The position numbers and the translations under genes are program-made. Under the pieces are notes generated by a model. The model did not search any database and was not told the DNA's origin. It worked only from the letters and a program-made list of their open reading frames with translations. A DNA stretch of 12,500 bases from Chrysomallon squamiferum (taxonomy: Eukaryota > Mollusca > Gastropoda > Neomphalida > Peltospiridae): contig CM022668.1 of NCBI GenBank assembly GCA_012295275.1, positions 4,848,091-4,860,590 of the forward strand, given 5' to 3'. Below, in pieces: positions 1 through 11,040 of this stretch. The first letter of the stretch is position 1; each line of letters begins with the position of its first letter.

Positions 1-480
1 GAGACGCTTTGAGCGAAAGATAAAAAAATATTTTTGTATGTGTGGATAAGAGTATGTCTTTATATCAGTGATCTGATCTAAATATCTGGACATGTTTCAT
101 GTATTTCGTTATGGAGAAAAAAGAAAAGAAAAAAGAATACATTATATATCTATTATTTTAATACATTAGGGAGAAGACGAATATTTTTAATGTTTATATA
201 TATCTATCTATGTACATATATGTTTACATTCACAACACAGTTGAAAAGTATAAACAAAAGTGTTCAGGGGTTATTCAAATCTGCTTCTAAATTAATACAA
301 TATATTTCTGAACCTATTTAAATTTATTTACAAGGTATCCTTTCTCAACATATATGAAGAAAAACAAAACATCGAACATTTCACGAGAAACATTCTAAAA
401 CAAACCATGTTCGTTGAGGACATTTTAAAACATTTCCGTATTTTTTACTGAATTCATTAGTAGATCCTTTGAGAATATGA
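1..480 (-). repeat. Intron module copy a, microexon deleted
   Basis: It begins GAGACGCTTTGAGCGAAAGA, the same as 1558-1577. It follows that module through the TATG-rich part, the AGGGAGAAGACGAATAT stretch and the ACATTTC-rich stretch to about 480. The ~45 bp that should hold the microexon and its splice sites (compare 1666-1712) is missing near 118-125. It lies downstream of copy 1 exon D in transcription order. Confidence 0.65.
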
Positions 481-1211
481 CTTTATCCAGACATATGATT
501 CTGAAAGTCGCGATGCGAGTAAGATGTCGTTTTGACTGCAAATTATGATGGGACATGCAGTTATTACACGTTTCATAGTCGCTAAGTAAAATAGTGCTCC
601 GTCACCATTTTACACTTGACAAAGATGCGGCCATTGTCAAGTATTTTGAAAATTATTTAATCTTCCCCTTTTAATCTGTCAATTTTAACATTTAATGAAA
701 AAAGTGTTTTGTGGTTTGTAACGTGCGATTCCAGAAGACTTCTAGTTGAGGTTTGAAAATATCTGTTTTTGCTTTTGAACCGAGGATGAGGATTTGCTCT
801 ATTGAGAGTATTTTAAAATGATTTTCCCAATCATGGGCAGCTGGATTAAAATATTCACACGAATGACATTTTCGTGCTTAAAATCATATTTATGGAAAAC
901 AGTTCTAACTCGTAACATATTTTCTATTTTGCCGAAACGTGATTAAATGAGAAGTAATCTTGAAAAAGTTGAAATAATTTACAGTATCTTTTCAGAAATA
1001 AAATAACATACCTTTAGTGAAATATTATAAAAGAAAAATGACACAACTGTCTCCTTCTGGAGATAGTTATGACGGTATATAAATAAATATATATATATTT
1101 TTTTTAAATTGCCCTGTGGAAATAGAACGTTATACGTGATGTTGCTGAAGAGAAGCTGTACGGACGTAAAAGAAGACACAAGCATTATCCAATCAGTTAA
1201 CATGGACTTAC
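481..1211. other. Downstream of copy 1 exon D: no gene seen
   Basis: About 940-1211 aligns loosely with 5640-5848 downstream of copy 2 exon D. From 481 to 940 I find only unique AT-rich sequence and a short inverted repeat at 614-642. A good-looking donor (AAAG/GTATGT on the minus strand) near 1013 would allow a longer exon D, but copy 2 lacks it. Confidence 0.4.
614..642. repeat. 9-bp perfect inverted repeat
   Basis: ACTTGACAA and TTGTCAAGT are separated by 11 bases. It could form a small hairpin. No function can be assigned. Confidence 0.5.
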
Positions 1212-1331
1212 TATAGCAGCACACGTGAGCTGCATCCGCACATCTGAAATCTTCAGTAGTAAGGGCAGACATAAGTGTACAAGCTTCTCCTGTCATACAT
1301 TGGGAATCTTCGCTTGGATGATCGACACAGT
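1212..1331 (-). CDS. Copy 1 exon D: six-Cys domain
   Basis: A 120-nt exon, phase 1-1, with acceptor TTTTAG (1337-1332) and a strong donor GTAAGT (1211-1206). In the ancestral frame it reads CVDHPSEDSQCMTGEAC, a 12-residue loop, then CADAAHVCCY. All six Cys align with copy 2. The surrounding frame is open from 1473 to 979, but the part before the acceptor is intron and the part after the donor is low-complexity. Unlike copy 2 there is no stop soon after the donor, so splicing to a further exon beyond the window is likely. Confidence 0.62.
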
Positions 1332-1557
1332 CTAAAAGGAAAAAAAAAAAATCGTTAAAGTAGAAAGATACTCTCTCTCTCTCTCTCTCAGTTTTTGTCT
1401 GTATATCATTTTCTTTCTTTATCACTCTCTCTGAATGATTTGAATTAAGACGGATATAATGTGAAGCGGTCAAACGTTTATGAGCGATGTAAGATGAACA
1501 ACAAATAAATGAAATTATAGAAAAATAATAATAAAGAGCAATAATAAGAGTTACGTG

Positions 1558-2130
1558 GAGACGCTTTGAGCGAAAGAAAAAAATATGTTTGTATGTATAT
1601 ATGGATAAGAGTATGTGTTTATATCAGTGATCTGATCAAGTTTCATGTATATCTTTATGGAGAAACTAAATTAAGAAGAGATGTTTGATATCTTACCTGG
1701 AAGAGGAGCTTCAAAGGAAAAAAAAGAATAATATATATATACATATATTATTATTATTATTATTTTTATTATTATTATTTCAGTACAACAGGTAGGGAGA
1801 AGACGAATATGTTTAATGTGTATGTATGTATATATATATATATACATTTATTAACATACATGAGGCATTTTAAAACTATAAACAAAAGCGTACAGCGGTT
1901 TATTCAAATCCACTTTTAGATTAATACAGTATATAACTAAGCCTATTTAAAATTATTTAGAAGGTATCCTTTCTCAAAATACACAAAGAAATACAAAGCA
2001 TCCAGCATTTCATGAAAAACAAAACTTATCCTTTGAAAACATTATAAAACATTTTTAAATCTTTACTGAAAACGGTCGTAAATCGTTCCAGAACAGTTAC
2101 GATGCTAAATAATCAAAATAAATAACTGAC
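1558..2130 (-). repeat. Intron module copy b, carrying copy 1 microexon C'
   Basis: Matches 6870-7480 (module d) and, in part, 1-480 (module a). Shared landmarks are GGATAAGAGTATGTGTTTAT, the microexon with its GATATCTTAC flank, GAGAAGACGAATAT and AACTATAAAC. Confidence 0.65.
1697..1708 (-). CDS. Copy 1 microexon C': 12 nt
   Basis: Exon CTCCTCTTCCAG lies between acceptor CTTTGAAG and donor GTAAGATATC. It encodes a T-P-L-P-type linker segment in the ancestral phase. It is the counterpart of 6988-6999 in copy 2, with the same length, phase and intron module. Confidence 0.55.
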
Positions 2131-2479
2131 ATATCATAGTGGATTTTTGCTTGCTTTGTTTGAAACCGATTCAAACAAACACAATTTCGGCTGAAACATT
2201 TAACCGTAAATCTGTTGATTCATTTCTCATTCAAATTCAAAAATGTTACGTTTTTCCTTAATTCAAATTATTTTTATAATACTTTCAGATGGTTTCTCTG
2301 TATCTGGGTTTTCTTCAAATGTTCTCTAAATAGAAAATGTCAGCATCGACGTTTATATTAGTAAATATGGAATCTGCATGAAGCGTAACTAAGAGGGACT
2401 TTTGAGGTTCTGTTGTTTAAGATATGTTAAGTAAAACAGCATCTGTATTTTCAACAAAACTATCGTGTCTGTTTCCAAA

Positions 2480-2810
2480 TGTATTGAAAAATGTGTATAT
2501 GTACGAGTTATGTATGTTAATGAACGTGTGTTTGTGTCAATGTATTAGATGGTAATATGCGTTATGTATCAAATATATCTGGATGTATTTCATGTATTTC
2601 TTTATAGAGAAAACAAATTGTCAAAAATAATGTTTGATATCTTACTTGCTGGTGCAGCTTCAGAGAGAAATAAAGAAAAAATACAAAAAGTAATCATATT
2701 AATACATCAGTTAGAAAAAAAGAAGAATATTATTAATGTACATACGTACGTAAGTATGTATCTAAATATATACATAATGTGTATATGTATATAGGTATGT
2801 GTATGTATGT
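2480..2810 (-). repeat. Intron module copy c, carrying copy 1 microexon C
   Basis: Aligns with 7800-8110 (module e): CAAATATATCT, CATGTATTTCTTTATA, GATATCTTAC, GCTTCAGAGAGAAATAAAG and the TATG-rich tail. It resembles modules a, b and d around the microexon, so the two microexons look like products of an old intron duplication. Confidence 0.6.
2646..2657 (-). CDS. Copy 1 microexon C: 12 nt
   Basis: Exon CTGCACCAGCAA lies between acceptor CTCTCTGAAG and donor GTAAGATATC. In the ancestral phase it encodes P-A-P-A of a Pro/Ala linker. Flanks match copy 2 at 7975-7977, where only CTG remains. Confidence 0.5.
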
Positions 2811-2989
2811 GTAAGAGAGGTCAACAGAGAGTAAAAGAGACGTAAATGAAACATGGACAGGTAAATACAGAATGAGAGAGATGATGAAAGACAGAGAGAA
2901 AGAGATTGATATATAGGTAGAGAGACAGATAGATAAACAGACAGATAGAGACAGAGATATATACAGAGACAGTTGTAAGGTTTACTTAC

Positions 2990-3055
2990 GTAGTGCTTCG
3001 CAGTCGTCCAACTGTTTTTTTCAGACAGTCAATTTTCACCAGCATCTTTTGAACT
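2990..3055 (-). CDS. Copy 1 exon B, frameshifted
   Basis: The acceptor CTTTCAG and donor GTAAGT are intact. Before the A-tract the reading is the same as copy 2 (VQKMLVKIDCLKK). The extra A then turns the remainder into TVGRLRST instead of QLDDCEAL. Outside the insertion only about three bases differ from copy 2. Confidence 0.65.
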
Positions 3056-3414
3056 CTGAAAGACAAAAACAGCTTTTTAACTGATAAATATTTTATATTA
3101 CACTTGTCAGTTATTGCTTTTCAGGAACGGAAACTTCTCATACAATTTACATTATTTTACTTTAGGAAAAGCTTAGTTTAGAAACAACTCTTAAAGTGTG
3201 TCTCTTTTATTTCGTTTCGTTTTTATTTATTTACTGTTTTCTTTCTTTATTTACGTATTTATTTATTAATTTGTTTGTTTCTTTTTCAATTTTTTTAATA
3301 TATTTATTTGTTTATTTGTTTGTTAGTTTCTTTATTATTATTATAATAATTTCGGATGTTAGTATAATTCTTCTTCTTCTTATTATTATTATAAACACAA
3401 AATAAATTACTTAC

Positions 3415-3530
3415 TTCTGACTACAGCTTTCAGCCGGTTTCTCATGTCCCCACCCCCAGTGTTCAAGGTGTGACTCTGCTACAGTCAGACATGTTACAAC
3501 CAACACGCAAATAATCAGAGAAGATTTCAT
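3415..3530 (-). CDS. Copy 1 exon 1: signal peptide exon
   Basis: Starts MKSSLIICVLVVTCLTVAES with mature start HLEHWGWGHEKPAESC, and ends two bases into a codon at GTAAGT (3414-3409). It is the first in-frame ATG; the open extension upstream begins only at a TTG (3632-3630). It differs from copy 2 at residues 12 and 16 only. It is followed, as in copies 2 and 3, by an AAATAAATTACTTAC-type donor region (plus-strand order reversed) and a TTA microsatellite. Confidence 0.75.
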
Positions 3531-3940
3531 TTTCACTTTTTTCTGCTTCTTGTACTCACGACTTTGTTGAACTGTGTGAAAGCTGGAAATGCGAGACGTA
3601 CTGTTATTTGTTTCTTTTGTCAAAGTGTACAAATCACACTTTTAATTAACTGTTCTGTTCTCAATAGCTGCATGTGTGATTTTCTAATTTCATTGAAATC
3701 TGATAAGACAATAACTATTAATTGTTCTCAGTTTATATTCAGCCACCATTCGTTTTTCTCTTGATTGTCTTGTGTTCACCTTCACTCTTAATTTACAGTC
3801 CTGTTCTGTTTAATGACTGCATCTGTGATTTTCTAATTTCATTGAAATCTGTTACAGACAACAGCTATTAATTGTTCTCAGTTTATTTTCAGCCACCCAC
3901 CGGTTTTAGTCTTGATGGTCTTTGCTGGATATAACAGAGT
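3531..3940 (-). promoter_or_regulatory. Type A 5' flank of copy 1, with a 149-bp tandem duplication
   Basis: Two imperfect units, about 3638-3786 and 3787-3935, share GATTTTCTAATTTCATTG and the run ATTAATTGTTCTCAGTTTAT. The proximal unit has TATAAA on the minus strand (3737-3732) about 200 nt before the ATG, and a GATA-like TGATAAG (3701-3707). The distal unit has AATAAA and TGTTACAG in those places. Close counterparts occur upstream of copy 3. The promoter role is inferred from position and conservation. Confidence 0.4.
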
Positions 3941-4002
3941 AAACAGCTGAAGAAAATCGACCTTAAAGTGACACGCTTCAAATATTTCTACTAATCATTC
4001 AT

Positions 4003-4063
4003 TTATTTATTTGTTTATTTATTTATTTATTTATTTCTATTTGGTTCTGTATTGGATTTGTTA

Positions 4064-4095
<32 letters not shown>

Positions 4096-4140
4096 GTTAT
4101 TGTTATTATTATTATTATTATTGTTATTATTATTATTATA
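4003..4140. repeat. (TTTA)n and (TTA)n/(TTG) microsatellites
   Basis: TTTA units at about 4003-4036 and TTA units with interspersed TTG at about 4064-4140. The Tyr- and Ile-rich frames over it are artefacts. Confidence 0.95.
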
Positions 4141-4235
4141 ATATTTACATCACTGTTGTTGTTCTTGTTATTTTTCTGGTTAATGTCATTTTGTTTGTTT
4201 ATGGATAAGTTGAGGATCAAAAAGTAAAAGAAAAT

Positions 4236-4421
4236 ATTGAAACCATGGTGATATACTCAACTTATCTTGAAACCCTAGTGATATACTTCAAATTATAGTG
4301 AAACCATGTTGATATACTCAACTTATGTTGAAACCTTAGTGAAAAGCAAAAGCTTATTTTGAAACCATGGTGATATATTCAACTTATCTTGAAACCCTAG
4401 TGATATACATCAAATTATAGT
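4236..4421. repeat. Minisatellite, alternating 30/31-bp units
   Basis: GAAACC recurs at 4239, 4269, 4300, 4330, 4361 and 4391. Odd units read mostly CATGGTGATAT, even units CCTAGTGATATAC or a shortened form, so the higher-order unit is about 61 bp, present three times. Confidence 0.85.
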
Positions 4422-5412
4422 GCATAACATGCAAAAATTCGAATATACTTCTTCTTCCACCATAATTAATGTACATTATTCATATGGCTGGTTTTAAGTA
4501 TGAGCTGAAAAATCTACTCCAAGCTTAGAAAGTGGCGTCCTGTAAGAGCCTGTAAGATTTCAGTTTAATTATCACACAATTTTATTCTCTGTTAATGCTC
4601 AAGAAATTGGGTCTATAAAGATTTGAATAGTTTAGGGCATCGCCGTGTTTATAACTCACACTAACTGTTTTCTCTGTTCTCTAAATCCAGTTTGAAAATA
4701 ATTTACTAAAATATTCTGCGTACAGTTGCTCGTAATTTGATGACTGTGTGTTATTTTCTATATATAAATGTCAAAATAAATAATTTTAACACTACTCTAA
4801 TTTTCTATAATTTCTTCGTGTTATGGAAAAATGGAAAAACAAAAAAGAAGATAAGAAAAGCCATGATACACAATGTAAGACTGTTATATACTGGAAATAC
4901 TTAGGATGATGATAATCACGAAAAACGTCAGGCCTACTGAAACACTGCCAGACTTTTCCGAACTAACACAACCAGTTCTATCCCAGTGTCAACAGGACGA
5001 ATCAACACAGAAAAAAGGTAATATTTTTACAGAGACTCGTACTGACTAATTTTGCAATGAGTGACAGCTGTCAAAACGGAGGCATACAAAACTAGGAAAA
5101 AGGGTGCAATGGATTTTCGTTTGACAGGACGATGGACAGTGCCTCGTTTTCATTTTGTGACTCGAGATCCGTGTTCTCTAGATTTTTGGTTTTTGCAAAA
5201 CATTTGTATCGTAACAGTAGCAAAGGACATTTACCATTCAATCAATTAAATCAGTGTAAAAACAAAATAATGAAACTTTGGGAATCCTCGTGAAAAAGAC
5301 AGAAGACTTTTCTAGAAATAGCCATTTCAGTAACATTAACAAATGTAAATGCTAATGTTGTTTTTACTGTTGTTACTATTACACTTCGATACTATTAACT
5401 ACCACTACTATA

Positions 5413-5437
5413 GAAAATAAATAAATAAATAAATAAG
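5413..5437. repeat. (AAAT)n microsatellite
   Basis: About six AAAT units in intergenic DNA beyond copy 2. Confidence 0.9.
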
Positions 5438-5441
5438 TTAA

Positions 5442-5497
5442 TTTATTAATTTTAAAATAATAAAGATAAAGAGTTATCATGCTTTCACACTTTTATT
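5442..5497 (-). terminator. Candidate polyadenylation signals of copy 2
   Basis: Two AATAAA hexamers read on the minus strand, at 5497-5492 and 5447-5442, about 330 and 380 nt past the TAG of copy 2. In DNA this AT-rich the hexamer is common by chance, so this is only a plausible end of the transcript. Confidence 0.2.
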
Positions 5498-5825
5498 TCT
5501 TACTAATATGACTGTGTTTCCTTTTTCAAGTTTCTCTCCAGACTTTTAACCTACATCAGAGCTTTAATAAGAAAAGAAAAAATGGGAATAGAAATCATAA
5601 TTAGATACTGTCAACCATGTTTCTACTTTGCTACTAAAGTCTAATAAATATGACAGGTAATCTTGAAAGAATTTACACAATTTACAATATACTGTTGCAA
5701 AGAAAATAACAAAGTATTTTATGAAAGTGAAATATTGTAACAGACAAAACTAATAATTCCTCTCCTTGAAATAAACAAATAAATTTAAAAAGTTAGGCGG
5801 ACGTGAAAGGAAACACCAGTATTCT

Positions 5826-8656
<2,831 letters not shown>

Positions 8657-9056
8657 TTTCACTTTTTTCTGCTTCTTGAAGTTACGACTTTGTCGAACGA
8701 TGTGAATACCGGAAATGTGAGACTTGTAATTGTTTGTCTCTTCTGTCAACGTGTACAAATCACAGTTTTAATTGTTCTGTTCTGCTCAATAGCTGCATCT
8801 GTGTGTTTCTAATTTCATTCAAAACTGATAAGACAATAACTATTAATTGTTCTCAGTTTATGCTGAGCCACCCATCGTTTTTCACCTGATTGTCTTGTTC
8901 GGGATGTGACAGAGTGAACAACTGAAGAAAATCGATCGCAAGCCGATGTGTTTCAAATATTTCTACAACTCATTCATTTATTGATTTGTTTATTTGATTT
9001 TGTTTTAATTTTAATAAAATAGTAATAAAAATCATGATTACTTTATGTGCATCATT

Positions 9057-9089
<33 letters not shown>

Positions 9090-9550
9090 ATTGTTTTTAA
9101 TGTTATACTGTTTGTTTCTGGATAAGTTGAGAATCAAAATGTAAAGGATAGTATTATTTTTGATAAACAGAGATACATTGGTATTGAATAATCCTCCCAG
9201 TCTAAAATAAAAATTATAAATAGAAATGAAAAGAGCGATAAAATAGAAAGTAATTAATGACTAATATATTTACCAGATTAATACGAAGGAAAATTATTAT
9301 ATGCCAACGAAAGTTAATTTTGCTTTAGCAGCATGGGTCTTAGATCAGTGGCTAGATATTTTACTAACTTAAAACCAGAGAGATGAACAGACGCGCTGTC
9401 ACACAGTGTACCGAGGAGAACTGACCGTGAAATCTCAAGGTGACACATTTTCTACGTATAAATCCGAGTGATGACGAACCAGTTCGAACCAGTGAAGCTT
9501 ATCACTTCCTTCAGTAGTGTACTTTGACTTTAATATTATCAGTAAATACC
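8657..9550 (-). promoter_or_regulatory. Type B 5' flank of copy 2 (single unit)
   Basis: The first ~200 nt are related to one unit of the type A flank, with TGATAAG at 8826-8832. The TATA position reads CATAAA (8862-8857). Beyond that it has its own sequence, including a TTCTGG hexamer repeated five times (9058-9087). From about 8680 to 9550 it matches 11065-11925 almost base for base. No exon is visible in it. Confidence 0.42.
8680..9550. repeat. Segmental duplication, left copy (pair with 11065-11925)
   Basis: The offset between the two copies is 2384 at the left end and 2372 at the right. The 12-base difference equals two TTCTGG units. Homology ends within CAGTAAATACCTAT: the left copy continues into (TTA)n, the right into CGCCACTG. 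Confidence 0.85.
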
Positions 9551-9614
<64 letters not shown>

Positions 9615-9615
9615 A
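9551..9615. repeat. (TTA)n microsatellite at the copy 3 / copy 2 junction
   Basis: About 20 TTA units. It marks the point where copy 3 intron 1 stops and the copy 2 distal 5' flank begins. Confidence 0.95.
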
Positions 9616-9635
9616 ACACAAAATAAATTACTTAC

Positions 9636-9751
9636 TTCTGACTACAGCTTTCAGCCGGTTTCTCATGTCCCCACCCCCAGTGTTCAAGGTGTGACTCTGC
9701 TACACTCAGACATGTTACAACCAACACGCAAATAATCAGAGAAGATTTCAT
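9636..9751 (-). CDS. Copy 3: orphan first exon (signal peptide) with no exon B behind it
   Basis: Exon 1 is intact: MKSSLIICVLVVTCLSVAES, mature HLEHWGWGHEKPAESC, phase 2 end, GTAAGT donor. Instead of exon B, the (TTA)n at 9551-9615 runs directly into the distal 5' flank of copy 2. No exon B, microexon or exon D of its own is present between this exon and copy 2. Its donor phase matches copy 2 exon B at 8360, so it could act as an alternative first exon for copy 2. Otherwise it is a relic of unequal crossing-over. Its 5' flank is the copy 1 type. Confidence 0.6.
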
Positions 9752-10235
9752 TTTCACTTTTTTCTGCTTCTTGTACTCAGGACTTTGTTGAACTGTGTGA
9801 GCTCTGGAAATGCGAGACGTACTGATATTTGTTTCTTTTGTCAACGTGTACAATGGAAAATTACACTCTTAATTAACTGTCCTGTTCTGCTTGGTAGCTG
9901 CAAGTGCGATTTTCTAATTTCATTGAAATCTGATAAGACAATAAATATTTATTGTTCTCAGTTTATATTCAGCTACCCACCGTTTTTCTCTTGATTGTCT
10001 TCTGTTCACCTTGACTCTTAATTAACTGTCCTGTTCTGTTCAGTGACTGCATCTGTGATTTTCTAATTTCATTGAAATCTGTTACAGACAACAACTATTA
10101 ATTGTACTCAGTTTATATTCAGCTACCCACCGGTTTTAGTTTTGATGGTCTTTGCTGGATATAACACAGTAAACAACTGAAGGAAATCGATCTTAAAGTG
10201 ACACGCTTCAATATTTCTACGACTCATTAATTTAT
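9752..10235 (-). promoter_or_regulatory. Type A 5' flank of copy 3, with a 149-bp tandem duplication
   Basis: Same layout as the copy 1 flank. The duplicated units start near 9868 and 10017, spaced 149 bp. TATAAA on the minus strand occurs in both (9967-9962 and 10117-10112), and TGATAAG in the proximal unit (9931-9937). Similarity to the copy 1 flank ends near 10235, where TTTATT/TATG simple sequence begins. Confidence 0.4.
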
Positions 10236-10321
10236 TTATTTGTATTATTGTATGTATGAGTGTATATATTTATGTATGTATGCATTTATGTCTTTGTATG
10301 TGCATGTGAGTGTGTGTGTGT

Positions 10322-10446
<125 letters not shown>

Positions 10447-10464
10447 GTTGTCATTTTTACTTAT

Positions 10465-11040
10465 GATGTGCTTCGCTATCGTCTAACTGTTTTTTCAGAC
10501 AGTCAATTGTTACCAGCATCTTTTCAATTCTGAAAGATAAAAATAGCTTCATAACGTAGAAAATATTTTATGTTATACGTACCAGGTATAGATTTTCAGG
10601 AAAGAAAACGTCTCCTACAATTCACTTTATTTTTCTTTAGAAAAAACTGAGATTAGAAAGAACTTTTAAAATATAACTGTTTTATTTTTTAGTACATTAT
10701 TTATTCATTTATTTATTAGTTTCCTTGTTTTTTGTTTGTTTGGTTATCTATTATTATTATTATTATAATTGTGGTTGTTGTTATTGTTTTCGCTTTGTTG
10801 TTGTTGTTATAAACAAAATTACTTACTTCTCATTACAGATTTTTTATACTGAATTTTACCGCTATTTTTATGTCAGAATGGGTAGAAGCGTTCTCAAAAA
10901 TGTTATTTTTATATCTCAGATACTTAAACGATATTCAGTATTAATTGGCAACCTTTTAAAGATTCCTCGTGTTCAAGGTGTGACTCTGCTACACTCAGAC
11001 ATGTTACAACCAACACGCAAATAATCAGAGAAGATTCCAT
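10465..11040 (-). pseudogene. Copy 4: decayed gene fragment (disrupted exon 1 plus exon B)
   Basis: Exon 1 begins at 11040 with M-E-SSLIICVLVVTCLSVAES (Lys2 changed to Glu) and HLEH. It then diverges at 10968 into unrelated AT-rich sequence and stops at a TAA (10926-10924). The old exon end and donor reappear near 10840-10822. Exon B (10529-10465) keeps its acceptor, but its second Cys codon reads Ser and its donor has G to A (CATAAGT where copy 2 has CGTAAGT). Reading through gives EAHHK and then a stop. No microexon or exon D follows. A (GA)n tract leads straight into the 5' flank of copy 3. Confidence 0.72.

Larger units (their letters stand above)
1212..3530 (-). pseudogene. Copy 1: complete exon set with a one-base frameshift in exon B
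   Basis: Proposed exons are 3530-3415, 3055-2990, microexon 2657-2646, microexon 1708-1697 and 1331-1212. Introns are about 359, 332, 937 and 365 nt. Every splice site is intact and exon 1 and exon D have coding sense. Exon B is 66 nt instead of 65 because of an extra A in its A-tract (A7 against A6 in copies 2 and 4). That shifts the microexons and exon D out of frame, loses the second Cys of exon B, and meets a TGA at 1255-1253. I see no alternative splice site that repairs the frame. It is either a recent pseudogene or a homopolymer error in the assembly. If the A7 is an error, the gene would be intact. Confidence 0.62.
3940..5640. other. Intergenic stretch between copies 1 and 2: no gene seen
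   Basis: It contains TTTA and TTA microsatellites (4003-4140), a 30-31-bp minisatellite (4236-4421), an AAAT repeat (5413-5437) and unique sequence with slightly higher GC around 4900-5230. A 5061-5249 plus frame starts at GTG and has no recognisable motif. Confidence 0.5.

Noticed and set aside
979-1473. The whole 164-codon minus frame as one gene
   Set aside because: Only 1331-1212 is coding by comparison with copy 2; the part before has a pyrimidine tract and acceptor, the part after begins with a strong donor and turns low-complexity.
3196-3405. Hydrophobic plus frame at 3196-3405
   Set aside because: Low-complexity T-rich intron 1 of copy 1 on the opposite strand; Phe/Leu/Ile richness follows from composition.
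3531-3632. N-terminal extension of exon 1 (also at 8657-8758 and 9752-9853)
   Set aside because: The extension begins with TTG, has no in-frame ATG, and would bury the signal peptide; treated as 5' UTR.
4011-4220. Tyr/Ile-rich frames on both strands at 4011-4220
   Set aside because: Translations of TTTA and TTA repeats, open only because of the repeat composition.
5061-5249. 62-codon plus frame starting at GTG
   Set aside because: No ATG start, no recognisable motif, no homologous copy elsewhere in the array.
10725-11024. 99-codon plus frame over copy 4 exon 1
   Set aside because: It runs antisense across the disrupted exon and the TTA/TTG repeat, with no motif of its own.
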